The notes: a model not told the origin generated them from the letters alone. Counted from the stretch's first letter, positions 1 through 12,370 are shown. The stretch: 64,000 nucleotides of DNA from Mugil cephalus (GCF_022458985.1 NC_061776.1:5874088-5938087); one strand, 5' to 3'. Program-made: numbers and translations.

Positions 1-72
1 GTTCTTCATGTTTTTTTTAGTTGATCCTAAAGCATTTTGTGTGTGTTCCTGTGTCAGGATGCAGGCTGGTTG

Positions 73-211
73 TCTGGTCTGGTCTGGTCTAGGTGGGGGC
101 TACATGTCCCTTTAACATCCACATGAATTAATGCCGGGAATTGTCACAAGACAGTTTAAATGTTACTCACTTCTCCTGTCGGTGGTCATAATGTTGTGGC
201 TGATCGGCGTA
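73..211 (-). mobile_element. Tc1-like non-autonomous element, partial (5' part)
   Basis: This is a remnant of the dominant repeat family of the window. The plus strand shows the reverse complement of the family's 5' half: a ggtct iteration, tacatgtccc, aacatccacatgaat, and the terminal motif ggtcataatgttgtggctga. In better copies this part encodes a fragment like CWETFGPGIHVDV, which matches the C-terminal part of Tc1/mariner transposases. The remainder of the element is absent. The family assignment is from memory of fish Tc1-like repeats. Confidence 0.75.
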
Positions 212-1230
212 CGCTGTATATAAAATAAAAATTTTCTGGTGACTAATACCACGTACAGCATCAGTAACTCAAAGGTGAGGACCGATTGTTGTCTAATCTC
301 CTGGTTAAGGCTCCGGAGAGTTCACATTCGCAGCCGAAGAATAAAATGTCAACACCGTCTAGAAGGACATGAACCTATGACACCAGCGTTAAACCCACAC
401 AACTACAGATCCGTTCTCCATGTCAGCCTCGCCGGGTGCACAAAGAAGCTCAGCCGCTAAATTTACTGTTACTCGCCGATTCACAAATAGCTGCTCGCGA
501 ACATAATTCTTGAGAGACAAGGTTGAAGCGGGGGCACTGTTCTCCCTGCATACATGACTGGCGTGAAAGGCTTGTCACAGTGTTGGCTGTGTGCGTTCAC
601 AGGAAACAAGGAGTACCCCAGGGCTACTTTCTCGGCCTGGCTCAGATTCTTTCGTGGGGTAGGGTGGTGGTGGTGGAGGGGGAGGATTGGGAGGTCTCTC
701 TCCAAGTCTGGAAAACCAATTCCCAGAGAACCTGCAAGCAGCCAAAAGCAATACAGCCACAGGAATACCATGGCCACCTTCCAGCGCTAACGTTTCAAAT
801 GAGCGATGTGTTAAAAAGCATAGAAAAGGTGGCGGGGACTCATTAATTTATGATGGCGTAGCTTCCAAAGGGAGTGATATCTTTTAAAAGTGCACAGCAT
901 GTTAGAGTTACAAAACCTGGCTAAATGTGATATGCAACGTTAATTAAAACGCTTTCTGACACGACGTATGGCGGAATTCAAGCAACACAACATCAGGTCT
1001 GATACGTGTGCAGAGTCACAGAAGGAGTTAAATTGTGTTGATTCTGCAGAATTGGTTTGGTATGTGCACAGTTTTGCTAAACAGATGTACTCAGTGAACT
1101 GTAAGTGGCACCAAACAATGTCCAGGCTCGATGCACGAGGAGCAAAACCGGAGCACGAGGAGCAAAAAGGGAAAAAAGGCTCGTTCAGAAGGGTATTTAC
1201 ATTTGACGGTTTGTTTCCTATAGATTACAC
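212..1230. other. Intergenic, no recognisable gene
   Basis: The segment contains a short G/T-rich patch near 661-690 and several open frames of 60-107 codons on both strands. They overlap one another and lack any family resemblance, so I do not treat them as genes. Confidence 0.5.
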
Positions 1231-1760
1231 CTACAGATATACAAAAGTTTTAGCCCAGCATCAGTATCCTCTGGTGTAGTTGGTCAGAGCTTCATCCTAC
1301 AGCAAGAAAATGACCCAAAACTTTAGTCCAAGCTGCACCAGAACTACCCCAGGATAAAAACAACATGGAGTGGACCATGACCCAGTCTCTAGACTTTAAC
1401 CCCATGGAGCTGGTTTGTGATGAACTGGACAGAACAGTGAAAGAAAAGCTCCAAAGCTACAAACAAGTGACACACATTTCTGGGAACTTGTGCAACAAAG
1501 TTGGGAAGAAAAATGCTTGGTTTACATTTTAGAAAGAAAGAATGTCACAAGTGTGTTCACATGTTAAGTTCCACAAAGATGGCGACTCTGATGAGTCTGA
1601 AGTTTAGAAAATAATTTGGGTTATATACTGATTCCATCATTAACTTCAGTTGTTTATTTGGTCTATGATTTCATTTCAGAGTAAAACGAGACATTAAACT
1701 GCTACATTTCAATAAAAAATAAAGAAATATTGGAGTGTTCTAAAAGTGTTGACTGGTAGT
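1231..1760 (+). pseudogene. Internally deleted Tc1/mariner transposon with decayed transposase 3' half
   Basis: The stretch reads, across several frames, like the C-terminal half of a Tc1-type transposase. FILQQENDPK lies near 1290, corresponding to the conserved QQDNDPKHTS region. NPMELVCDELDRTVKEKL begins near 1400, corresponding to NPIELVWDELDRRVKEK, which carries the third acidic residue of the DDE catalytic triad. Stop codons and frameshifts separate the pieces, and the N-terminal DNA-binding half is missing. The ends look like terminal inverted repeats: caaaagttttag near 1242 on the left, and the complementary ctaaaagtgttgactggtag at 1740-1759 on the right. It is therefore a dead, internally deleted copy of a Tc1 subfamily different from the more abundant one in this window. 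Confidence 0.88.
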
Positions 1761-2207
1761 AGACACATATATGTATATATATTTATAAACTCACTCCATT
1801 AGTGTTGTGCTCTCCCTGACTTTGTCGCCTACAGTCTCCTTCAGTTAGTTTGTTCTGAGTTCCAGCGACTGACAGGAAACCTCATTTGGGAGCTGAAAAC
1901 AAACAACCATCAAGTCACAAGTGGGATAAAGTTTCAAAAGGACTTGAGCAGTTCAGCGTTTTCTGCCCTGCATACGTACGATAAATAACCTGTGTCAGGG
2001 AGTAATAATGAAAAATTAGTACACATTGTACAAATTACACAGTCTGAATACAGGCACATTCCTGCTTCCAGCTTGAAACTAAAGATTTTGAAATGGATTC
2101 ATATGAGGAAATAACTCAATTTCGGAACCAGCATCAAGTGGCCATTCACAGAACTGCAGGTTTTGTTCATTCCCAGCTATTTTTTCGCTTGATCTGCTCC
2201 ACAGTCG
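1761..2207. other. Intergenic, mostly unassigned
   Basis: No gene is visible. A short stretch at about 2125-2160 (catcaagtggccattcacag) resembles the dispersed repeat seen again at 52.4-53.4 kb, with weak support. Confidence 0.4.
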
Positions 2208-2500
2208 TTGTGATGTTCGACACCACTGGTTTCCTCTCCGATCCGATACTGAGTAAGATTCAGGCTGGTATCGGTGATACCGATCCGATATTTTGTGTAA
2301 ATGCACCATAATGTGTCTGGTAAATATAAAAACAGTAGTGTATTTGAAATCATAGCTTCATAAAGAAAACAAGACATCAATTTATTTATTAATTTTAAAC
2401 TCTGAAGTATATTGAGGTGGTGGCCTCATTTACTATGTAGCTGAGCTAATACATGCAATAATAAATAATAACATGTTAAAATAATCCAAATTATTTACAA
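2208..2500 (-). mobile_element. hAT-like transposon remnant, terminal part
   Basis: It shares an ordered series of blocks with the copies at 22637-23145 and 28942-29975: the tgatgttcgacaccac end, caggctggtatcggtgatac, taatgtgtctggtaaa, and ctctgaagtatattgaggt. The other two copies carry a BED-type zinc-finger remnant further in, which identifies the family as hAT-like. That part is missing here. Confidence 0.7.
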
Positions 2501-3417
2501 CATTTCACTGCACTTTGACACATGTTACTGAATTATATTTAAAAGTATGGTTTCTGTAATCTGTCCCACAATACATTTAAAATTACAGATTTCAGTTTAT
2601 TGTTTATGAGCATTTGTGCGAAATACTCTCATCTCTTATGTACTAGTTCTTGTAACATTAAGTCTCAGTAATATGTTTAAATGTGTTTTAAATATTCATT
2701 ATTAAACTGCTACGTCAGCGGCCGTGGTTCTGCTGTTAGGATTCTAAAGGGGCCGGAGTCTGAGGAAATTGAACGCACACCGAGTCACCTTGACATCATC
2801 CTGTCTGAGAGAAACTCAAATGACACGAAAAATAAAAACTGAAGCAGCCTGTTATAAAAGTTGGCTCGTAGACGACAACAAAAGTGTTGTCAGTCAGCTG
2901 ATGGGAAAGTGACTTTATGTGCCAAATCAAACCGCCGCTCTACAAAAGCATTTCTTTAACATGTGGCAGCTTCTTCTGAAACTTGTTTTTTTTTTTCTCG
3001 GCTTCCACAGACATAAAAATATATTTCTTTTGTTCTAACCCTGATGATCTACCCATTTACCTATAGTTTACCTGATCCACTGAAGAGGAAATAGACAATA
3101 CGAATACAAAACCACCTCTTAATGAATTTATTTGTGCTGCAGTGAAATAAATATGACATCACCCCTCCACTGAAAAATGCAGAAACCTGTCCTGACATTG
3201 CAGGAGAAATATGGGCAGCGGTGTCTGCTTTCCACACACCGCACACTTTTGCAGATATTTTAAGTGACACGTTGTGTTTGTCAATGCGCATTTTGACCAT
3301 TAATTAAACCCGCACACGAGCAAAATGTCAGCGTACGGTATTATTTGTTAGCCTGCTGGCTGCACTCTCTCCATCCAAGCAGGCGGATTCTGGATCCATC
3401 CTAAACCTCACAGTCAG

Positions 3418-3453
<36 letters not shown>

Positions 3454-4329
3454 TTTTGATGCCTTATTTGTATCCACTGACACACATACACACAAATGCA
3501 ACATCTGTCTGGCTCCCTAGGCAAGCAGCAGCCAAACCAGACATGCACAATGAAATATGCATGACACTCTAGCATGTGATATGTCAAAAAAGAAAAAAAA
3601 ACACACCATCTACTTCGCTTCATCCTCCAGCAGCTCAGCTGTTCATTCATTATACATGGCTGCTCCATGCACCTTCACTTTGTGCATATTACTGTATCTC
3701 TCCATACCAACTGCACCGGCCCTGCGTTTACCACACACTGCACGTCCAGAAAACAGGGCCGGGGCTCCGCTCTGCATGTGTACAGTGTGTTTATAGAGAA
3801 ATAACTGCAGAAAAAAAGCTAAAATTTAAGCATACTGTTCAAAGTGGTGTGACTGATACCTCGTATCTGCAACCCACTCCCTGAGTAGCGGAGGTATAGT
3901 CTACACGTGCTGCTCATTGCTTTGCTACATGAGAGAGGACATGCGTAACGTCTCTTGTTTCTCAGACGTTTTATGTTTTGGATTTTCGTCAGCCTCTCTT
4001 TCAGTGTTTGATTTCTTTAAAGGCGCAAAGAGGGGGAGTCAATAAGTGGGGAGTCTTGAGATTTGCATGTTATTCCAAGAGAAAACTGGAAAATCACTTT
4101 TGCTTATTAAATGCTTTTTAAATCAACATTCCATTTTTGTGTTTTATTCTTTAAAATGAATGAGTCCAATGGATATTGAGGCCAAAGTGCAACTTCTCAT
4201 GCTGAAAAATGATTCGAAACGCCTAAAGTGTGGTTTATACCACTGTAGGACGATACCGTCACCTGCCTATTTGTACTTAGGCTCTCATGAGTCTGGCTCA
4301 CTGGTCAGCGCTGTGTCAAGTTAAGTTTC
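2501..4329. other. Intergenic with one microsatellite
   Basis: There is no gene or recognised transposon. Open frames around 3414-3884 run through the (CA)n tract and neighbouring low-complexity sequence and are not credible. Confidence 0.5.
3420..3452. repeat. (CA)n microsatellite
   Basis: About 16 uninterrupted AC units. Confidence 0.98.
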
Positions 4330-4480
4330 GTTTCTACTTCCTCGACGTTTTTCCATCTTTATTGATGCAAAAAAAATAAATATGAAAATTTGCAGAAATG
4401 GAGAAGCAGGTGGAAACACGGAAGCAGAAACGCACAAACGTCTGCATCGCCATGATGTGTAGTTACATTTCTGGGGAGGG
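4330..4480. repeat. Dispersed repeat X, diverged copy
   Basis: Blocks ttttccatctttattgatgc, agaaatggagaagcaggtgg and aaacacggaagcagaaac recur in the same order at 7170-7305 and 55255-55355, and inverted at 14285-14570. The nature of the family is unknown to me; it looks like a non-autonomous DNA element. Confidence 0.55.
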
Positions 4481-5220
4481 CCACGCCCCCTGAGTGGCAA
4501 AAACATGGTGAAAGGTATCAGTAAATACAAGACCAGGAAAAATGCGGATTATCAGATAAAATGAAGGACAATTGGATTCAACAATGATCCATACGAACTA
4601 TCAAATAACAAATGGTCCATGAACATGTGGCCACAAATCAGTTCTCCAGATATTTATATGGACCTGATTTCAACGCTGGGAAAATACTATACTGATACTA
4701 AAGTATGAGCTTTTGGTTCTTTATACAACACACTTCAATGGCTTTGTACTAGAGTACCCCCCTTATTTGGAAAAGTGGATTAGTCTCAGTTTCAGTTAGT
4801 TTAATTTGGTTTCAGCTCATTTCAGTTATGATAAATGTAGCTAAATAAAAGATGCTAACGCTAAGAGCTTAACTGAGAAGTAACGTTAGTCATACAATTA
4901 TGCAGAATATTCTGTTTTTTGTTTTATTATTTATTCTTGGAACTGAAATAGTTACTGTCGGCCATAACTACGACAAAACAACAACATCCACAAACTTATC
5001 TGACAGCCCTCCAGAACGTAACTTAAGAAGAAACTTAAAAAAATACAGCATAAATCAATATCACCTGACACTAAATGTGAACCACAACACCAGGTTTCTG
5101 TGTCTGGATTCCAGATGTTTCGCCTAATGCAGCGACACATTTACTTTTCTTTTCTTTGGCAGTATTAGAAATCTGTAGACGCTATTAAAGCCTGTGATTC
5201 AAACTAATGCTTCTAATCTC

Positions 5221-5300
5221 CATGATCACTTTTTGCTGCTCAGGAGCCGTAACCATGGAGACTTCAGCTAGCTGTGACATCACATACATACCCTCTATTA
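5221..5300 (+). repeat. Dispersed repeat, inverted relative to copy at 41.1 kb
   Basis: The blocks accatggagacttcagct, gtgacatcac and cataccctctat are found as the reverse complement at 41127-41213. Class unknown. Confidence 0.6.
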
Positions 5301-6810
5301 GTGCCAAAAATTGCAGTCCCTCTAATTACTGCTCAAAATGACTGTTTTCTTGGTTTCTCCTAACCCCAGGCTCATTTAAAAAACAATCAGAGCCAATTAT
5401 TGCAACAGCCTGAGCCACCACACTGATCTTCAGAACCCCTATCGTCCTATCGTCCATCTTTATTTACGTTCAGTGGTTAAGTAGGGAGTTTTAGAAGATC
5501 TTGCTACTTCTCCCTTTCTTTAACTTCTGGCAAAACTAATGTACAATTTAAAACTTATCATCTAGTTCCAAGTAAGAACACAAATAAACACGTTTCCCAA
5601 CATGCAGAGCTACTCCATTAGCAAAAGCATAACCATGGAGGTGACTTGCTAGCCTGGAAGGACAGCCCGAAAACCCTGGGCAAAGACATTTCTCTAGAGG
5701 AATACTGGCAGGGCATCGTCTTTTTACAACAGAGTTACTCCAGACCAGAGATCTGCCGAGTCAGTCACACAGTTTGGCACTGTTTATGAACAGAAATGTA
5801 GCAGCGTAGTCATCGTAAGTACTTTGGAGAAGAATTGGAAGAAATACGCCCCACAATGAAATCTCCAAATGGAACGTCACCAAACCCATATTTTGATAAG
5901 AGCTGAGTCTGGCTACACCCGGTTAGTGATTTACCCGTATCTGGCAAAACATCAGCTAACAATGTCGACAAATGACATCACAATACCGCTCGCAATTCTG
6001 GGCAGTAACATCACCGCAATGAGTGTACAATAGAAACAAAGACACATTCACACACACTCACAGATGTGGAAGATAAGCCCAGAGATCTGAGAAATAATTG
6101 GCAAAAGTTCATTCCCTGCGGCGCCTCTCCGCTCACCGAGCGAGGCTCTAGAAGAGCAGTATGGAGCCAGTATGGGATGTGACGGGATTTATTCCCAGTC
6201 CTCATTTGTTTGCTGCTCATGTTAACATCAGCTGGTGCAGGGAATTATTTGACTCGGAGCCAAGGCCTCAGTGACTCACTGTTCTTGCAGATGCAAACGT
6301 CTGTCCCCCTTTCTACCACGCTTTGTGTTGAATTTTCTATCCCTCTGCTTAACCCTCAGGTATCCATTTAATTTCTTGTAACAAGAACGTCCAGAAACTG
6401 CTATTAAAACTTAACTGATTAATATTTTTATCTGATTTTTGTCCACATAAATCTCTTAAAACACTTCCGCACTTTACAAAACTACCACAAATTCAATAAT
6501 TTTGAGGAATTTTAACTCTTTAAATGCCAGTTTGATTACTTGAAGTCACTGTTGTTTTAACAAAGAAAAAAAATGTGAAAAAATAAGCAATTTTCCATAA
6601 AATTGGGGCATTTTTTTACTTTTCTTTTTTCAGATCAAAATTCTCTATAATCTTGACTTGACTCCATTGTTAGTTTTTGTGTACCATCACATTTAAAATT
6701 TACTACACTCTTGTAACCTTAGCAGGAAAAAAAAGTGTTCCATCGACTTCCATTAAAACCACATTTATTAAAAGAAACGTCGGCCAGGTGCAGATTCCTG
6801 AAGTTCTAAG
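5301..6810. other. Intergenic, mostly unassigned
   Basis: No gene is visible. A block near 5850-5920 (aatgaaatctccaaatgg, then gataagagctgagtctggct) is echoed near 27865-27915, so part of it is another low-copy dispersed repeat. The remainder shows nothing I recognise. Confidence 0.45.
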
Positions 6811-7410
6811 ACACCGATCAGACATAACATTATGACCACCTTCCTCATGCCTCCAAAATAGTTGTAACTCATCAGAAAATGGACATGGGCCTTCTGACAG
6901 TTTCCTGTGGTGTCTGGAAACAGGATGCACTTATTAAGGTTTGGAATTTGGTAAACACTGTTTTAAGTACTCTGCACCTGCTACTTGGAACTCCCTGCAG
7001 AAAACTTTAAAGTAAAGGGAACTCATCACCCTTGGTTCCCCCGCGTGAAAGACTGCGGAGCAGTTACATTTCATACTTGTCCCTGTTTTAATGTAAATCT
7101 CTAGTCTTAGTCCTGTTGATTTTTTGTACCATGTGTTTCATTTGTGTTGTGTGAGTTGCTGTCTGTTCTTAATTATTCAGGTGTTTGTGTCTCTGAACCT
7201 CCTCAGTTAACCATTCTTCGATGTGTTCCATCTTTGTTAATCCAAAACAAACAATTCAAAAATTGCGGAGATGGAAAAGCATGGGAAATGCTAAAGCAGA
7301 AATGCTTGAAAATGAATTCCAAAAGTTTCCCAGCAGAACATTAAATTGTCACAAGATGGTTTAAATATTATTTACTTCTCCTGTCAGTGGTCATAATGTT
7401 ATGGCTGACC
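6811..7410 (-). mobile_element. Tc1-like element with foreign internal segment
   Basis: On the plus strand the element begins with the inverted 3' end (acaccgatcagacataacat, then catcagaaaatggacatggg and ggtgtctggaaacagg, to about 6928). It finishes with the inverted 5' end (aaaagtttcccagcagaaca to ggtcataatgttatggctga, 7309-7410). Between them lie about 380 bp that are not part of the standard element and include dispersed repeat X (7170-7305). The copy at 13914-14700 carries the same foreign segment at the matching internal position, so the two may form a chimeric subfamily rather than two independent insertions. Confidence 0.75.
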
Positions 7411-9064
7411 TGATGTGATGAAAAAATTACTTCTTTTTTTTTCTTTCTTTTTTTTGTCAAACGACTGACAGAGAAATCTCAGACTGAGAAATATTCAGCT
7501 GAACACAGACAGGTGTTACATTTGACTTACAACTCAGAGCTGCAAGCGTTACATCATGTTGTGAATGTTATGATTAATACAAGTGGGACAGAGGCAGGAT
7601 TTTATTTTATTTTTATGTTTTTCATTTTTTTTTTTTTTTTTACCTTATCTACCGAGGACCTCCAGGAAAATTGGTTTTGGGTTTGTATAATTGCTTTAGT
7701 GAACGTATCTGCACCTTTTAGTGTCAATGTGTCAGTGTTTGTGCGATGAGGATAGGTCATACACAGGTAATATGTTAAAAAAACCTAAAATCACCTTACT
7801 TGAAACCTTTCCTCTTTAAACACTGATTGCTAAATATCATATAATAAGAAACAAATGGTCTCCACTGAAGGAAATACTCTCCAGAAATGACCGACATTAA
7901 ATACCCAGGAACATGACGAAGAGCCACATCCCAAACCATTCGAAACGTTGCATCAAAGCATCATGTGCATGCACTTTGAATGTCAAAGCAAAAAACCAAA
8001 GCATCACTCACTGGCCCGTGACATGTGGAAGTAACCCGGGGTCAGAGGTCGCTGGAAGCAGAGGTCTGATCATAATCCTCTCATAAATATACACAGCTGA
8101 TGATGGACACGTAGCTCACGTAAATCCATCCCAGCTGCGCCAGACGAGATATGTTGTGCAACATGTGTATTATCGTATTATTTTTTTTTAAGTAGCCTAA
8201 TGGGTTACTCCTCTTTCTTCATGTCAGTTATGTTAAAATAAACTTTCTGAAATCTAAACTACGCTATTTTTTCTTCTTTTCTATGTTTACACTATTAAGT
8301 TTTGAATTGTTAAGGTTTCCCGCAACAGGGACGGAGCATTCCTCACCGCACAAGTTAATCAACGTCGTAAAGTGCCACCCACTAGAGGTAAAGAAGCTGT
8401 TGCCCTGTGCCAGCTCAGTCCTCCGGCCTGTCCGCACGCCCATCCATCATGTTATCATGTGCTGTCTGTGGATAAGGCAGCTTTCGGGTAAAGCTGAGCC
8501 TGTCATCACCGCAGGGCCGGGGTCCAAGATAACCGCCGTGTGGTCCAGCTGTTACAAGCATTCAGTCTGCCCACAATGGTTTGCTTGTGTTGAGAGCGGA
8601 GCGGGAGAGACGATGTAAGCCCTTCCTCAAGACCTCTGGTTGCGTCAGCGCCGCACAGCTGTGCTGTGGAGAGCTGAAGGACTGTGGGTGTCGGGGAAAA
8701 TGCACAATAACACACACGTCAGATTAACTGTGTTGCTCAGGTCGACTCCTTCTACTCGAGTTGGGTTTAGGTTAGTTGTACCTAAGTCGACACAATGATC
8801 TGTATTAAAACAGGAGACAGGATGGTGAGATCACACCACAAACACACAAAGATTTGAAAGAACTTTGTAAATTGAAATATTTATTATTTAAGTGTGTGAC
8901 ATATTTTCATCGATAATCGATTTTGATTATTCTGGTCATGTTTGCATTTCTACTATTGTAGACGTGCACCATTATTTGGTCACTGAACCCATAATGGTAG
9001 CGATATTTTCTGGTGGCAGTCGATGCACCTCCACGTTTCCTGAGCTCCTGATCAAACACCTATA
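7411..9064. other. Intergenic, no recognisable gene
   Basis: It contains T-rich tracts at about 7430-7460 and 7622-7640. The 111-codon frame at 8283-8618 has no recognisable domain and no conserved partner. Confidence 0.45.
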
Positions 9065-9152
9065 GTCATGAAACCGCAGGACGTCCTCAGAGGTTTTGTG
9101 GAGTTCTTGCCTCAACAGGACAGAGGCATTTTAGCAGCCTGAGGGATACCTG
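9065..9152 (+). pseudogene. Tc1-like transposase C-terminal remnant
   Basis: The plus strand encodes LRGFVEFLPQQDRGILAA followed by a stop, matching the Tc1-type C-terminus (FRGLVESMPRRVRAVLAA). It abuts the 5' end of the next Tc1-like element, so two elements or two parts of one are joined here. A similar tttttagcagcc flank precedes the copy at 13914. Confidence 0.7.
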
Positions 9153-10084
9153 CACCGATCTGGCATAACATTAAGACCACCAACAGGATGAAGTAAATAA
9201 CATTGATCATCTTGTGATAATTCAATGTTTTGCTGGGAAACTTTTGGATCTGGCATTCTTTATTCTTTATTTTTTATTGGAATAGTCGCATGTCCCACCA
9301 CCTCTCATTACCTCCTGCTGTGGACTAGGCTACATAGCTGGTGTCTGGTTGGATCTTATTTCTGATAGTGGCAGAAGGGAGAGATGTTTGGTTGGAGTTT
9401 AGTCGCATGTCCCATCATCTCTATTACCTACTGCTGCTGGCTAGGCTAGTTAGTAGCTGACCACATGGCACAAGGGATCGTCCTGTGTATTAATGAATAG
9501 CTTCCACCAAGTGGACGCTAGTCTTCCTGGGATCCACACAGTAGAAATTGTACTATATAACTAAACAGAAAACAAATAACAAATAAGTGAAGTCACTCTG
9601 GGTGTAAATCAAGTAACAATGACCAATATAGTCTATATACCGCATATAAATGACTACAGGAATTTGTGTTTAAGTAGCTTTTTGAAATAGAATCTACTGC
9701 TGATGTTTCTGACATTGCATGGGAGCATATCCCAAGCCAAAGAAGCTCTATAATGTACATTCATTCATGTGGATGTTACTTAGACCAGACCAGGCACCTC
9801 CACCCCATAGCAATGACACTCCTTGATGGCAACACACACACAAAATAGTTTAGGAACAACTCAAAAAAACATGCACAAGGTGTTAACCTGAACTGCAAAT
9901 TCACTAAAACCCAAACTGATCAAGTATCTGTGGGATGATCCTCAAACCAAAGGTCCCAAAGGCCCCCCCACTAACAATATTCTGACACCACAGGACTCCC
10001 TCAGAAGGCCCATGTCCATTCTCCGGTGAGTCACATCTGCACAGTATGCAGAAGGTGGTCATAATGTTATGCCTGATTGGTGCA
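9153..10084 (+). mobile_element. Tc1-like element, full length but interrupted
   Basis: Both ends are present: accgatctggcataacatta on the left and ggtcataatgttatgcctga on the right. In order it holds ctgggaaacttttggatctg, the gap at 9259-9757 filled by a LINE 3' end, accccatagcaatgacactc, aactgatcaagtatctgtgg, and the transposase-end block cagaaggcccatgtccattc. The coding remnant KLIKYLWDD-like region corresponds to the NPIEHLWD motif of Tc1 transposases. No open frame survives. Confidence 0.85.
9259..9757 (-). mobile_element. LINE 3' end nested in the Tc1-like element
   Basis: On the minus strand a frame ending at the stop 9654-9656 reads AWDMLPCNVRNISSRFYFKK and then LLKHKFL. This matches the end of reverse transcriptases of the L2/CR1/Rex type, whose usual form is WNSLPxxIRxxxSxxxFKxxLKTxL. 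About 395 bp of 3' untranslated region follow, with ggatcccaggaagactagcg, a block common in fish LINE tails, and an AT-rich tail of AATAAAG-like units. The pentamer cattc occurs at both junctions (9254-9258 and 9758-9762), consistent with a short target-site duplication. Because cattcattc is repetitive in the target, that duplication is not certain. The copy is 5' truncated, as is usual for LINEs. Confidence 0.85.
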
Positions 10085-10599
10085 TAGCTCAGATATTGTG
10101 ACCTTCAAGAAGCTTGTAATCATCCAAATTATATGGAACTAAACTATGTACGGTTGTTCAGAGTTCCTTGTCTCTGTGCAAACACATCACATATGTCTCA
10201 GTTTATTTCTGGTTTCTGCAGGAAACAGGAGAGTACCTTGAAAGCACGCAGCATAAAGCATGCGTACGAGAAAGTGTTTGGCTGTGAAACAGACGGACTG
10301 CGACTGCCGACATCAAAATTTAGTGTCAAGGATGGACAATTCGATTAGCGGGCCGCAGAGATACCAGAAGCTGATTTAACTAATTTCTAAATAGGGAACA
10401 GCCGAGTTAAACACGCGCCGCTGCAATTTGACGTTAACTTTCTGATTTCACACCCACCAATCTGGCAGAAGAAATGGGAATTTGCCTCCGGACACGGTGG
10501 CGAGATGAAATGACACAGATATTCCTGAGTGGATAACAAACCAACGGCATGTCTAATCAAACCTTCCCTCGGTTTAGAAAAAAAAAAAAAAACTCACGA
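10085..10599. other. Intergenic, no recognisable gene
   Basis: It contains a 71-codon frame at 10133-10348 with no recognisable domain and a poly-A tract near 10578-10591. Confidence 0.4.
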
Positions 10600-11420
10600 G
10601 CCGTGACATTCGAACAAATGGGTTAATTACTTTATAAAAAGCTAGCACTTAAACACATTTGTTTCTTTTTAACTGCGAGTCGTAAAGTTCCCGTCCAGGG
10701 TTGCGGGGGCCATAAGATTCACTCTAAATGTAAATAAGTGGTGTTTTAAACGGCTGTTAGCAGCACGCTTGTTAGAGCGGCAGATAAACCGGGTAGCCTG
10801 TTCTCCACGGGGTCAAGTCCCTAATTAACCCAAAAGTCTTTGTCATTTTTTCTCATTCGTTTATGGGAGAGAATTCAGGGCTGCAGCACGGGGAGATAAA
10901 TCCTCCTCCTCCTCCTCCTCCTCCTCCTTGTCTCGTGGCTGATGTATGACAGATAGCGGTGAATATACAGGAGGTATTGTGCAGATAAAAACCGCTCATT
11001 AAGGGTTTAAACAAAACAGGCTGATGAGAGATAAGAAGTTATTTCCCTCAAGCATTATTTGGAGATCTCCGCCTTGTCTGCCGAATGAATCTGCGGAGAT
11101 ATTTCCAAGCGTTTCTCCTTTTTTATTTGCGGAGCGAGAGTCGAGGGGCGACTGAAGGTCGTGACCTGGAGAGAGCGGGAGCAGCTTTGCAGGTACGGTG
11201 ACGTACGGTTCGGGCTTTTACCCGCTGAGACGCCGCCGCTCCCCAACCTGCTGGGGGAACAATCTAAATTGCATCAGCGACGCGGTTGCAACAGCGAAGT
11301 CGAAAATTGCGATCGGCCGCCGAGATAAGACGAATGGGATAGATTAATGTGGTGAAGGAGATTATGTAACACCCTGTTACTGTTGAAAACTCAGATAAGT
11401 GCATGCGTTTAACCTTCGTT
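10600..11420. promoter_or_regulatory. Candidate conserved non-coding element
   Basis: This is a unique, relatively GC-rich block without the repeats that fill the neighbourhood. It contains several GATA-type words (agataa at 10785, 10895, 10982 and 11325) and homeodomain-type taattaac near 10822. It also carries a (CTC)n tract at 10901-10929. Function is inferred from composition only; no conservation test was possible. Confidence 0.3.
10901..10929. repeat. (CCT)n microsatellite
   Basis: About nine TCC/CCT units. Confidence 0.95.
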
Positions 11421-11529
11421 CAGTCATGAGAGGAAGGGGTGGGAAGGCGTGAGTGGAGACTGCAAGGAGGCTGGAAGTTTTGGGCTGTGGACATAAAAGT
11501 GCAGCCAAGGCCTAAGACAAGGCCCAGGA

Positions 11530-11720
11530 CAGGGGTCTTCAATGTTTTTCACACCAAGGAGCCTCAACCTGATAGAGAGATTAAGTAGGAACCCCCTTAC
11601 CAACTATATATGCTATTTATAAATATACATTATTATAATCATTTTGCGTTCAATATTAAGCTATTCAAATAATACATAGGTTCAAACGTGCAACAGTTTG
11701 AGTGGCCATGGAACTGCCAT
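11530..11720. mobile_element. hAT-like non-autonomous element, partial
   Basis: It begins caggggtcttcaatgttttt and continues with caccaaggagcctcaacctg and taggaacccccttaccaact. This start is one I recall from fish hAT-derived repeats (the CAGGGGT type of terminus). I could not define the right end. Confidence 0.5.
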
Positions 11721-11770
11721 AAACATACATACCTTTACCTTTAAACATAGTTAAATGTGGCAGGGACAGT

Positions 11771-12370
11771 CAGTGTGTTTACATGCACAGCTTAATCGAG
11801 TTACGCTCGACATTCAACTTTTCTGGATGTGATCCTTGTCCCAGTTTACATGGAACACAGAAAACTGAATAAATGACGGGCACATGTCCTCCTCCACCAC
11901 ACCAGGTGGCGATAAGTGTCTTGTCAGCAGGTTAATACAGCCCCCTAAACAACTGGAGTTGTTCATGAGGCATTTCAAACAACAACCAGATGAATAATAG
12001 TTCAACTTTTTTAATGTGTGCGTTACTTCTGATGCAGATAAGATGGCGCTATCCCTCAGGTGGTTCTTCTACCAGCTCTGTTTACCTTCTTCTTCTTCTT
12101 CTTGTGCGAGTGACTTTCTTGGATGTTTTTGTTCCGGGGTCATACACCAGCTCAGGGGTTATGGAGCATGTGCACACGCCTCGTCCAGTTAAGGCGTATG
12201 CATGCCTGAGAAAATGCATTTATTAATCACATTATCTGGGTGTCTTAGTCGGATAAGGAGAACTCAGATTTTAGTCGTGTTTACGTGTTTGCACGCACTT
12301 AAGTTGTCCAGTTAAAGTCGGATTAAGGATTTTAAAGATTTTTTTCACATGCATTTAAATGTACCGAGTG
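11771..12370. mobile_element. Long-TIR DNA transposon (MITE-like), complete
   Basis: The left end cagtgtgtttacatgcacag and the reverse complement of the right end (cactcggtacatttaaatgc) form degenerate terminal inverted repeats. Inner blocks are gataagatggcgctatccct, ttccggggtcatacaccagc and ccagttaaagtcggattaag. The same blocks in the same order make up a second copy at about 61930-62306, whose right end is better kept (cactcagcacgtttacatgc when inverted). There is no coding capacity. Confidence 0.75.
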
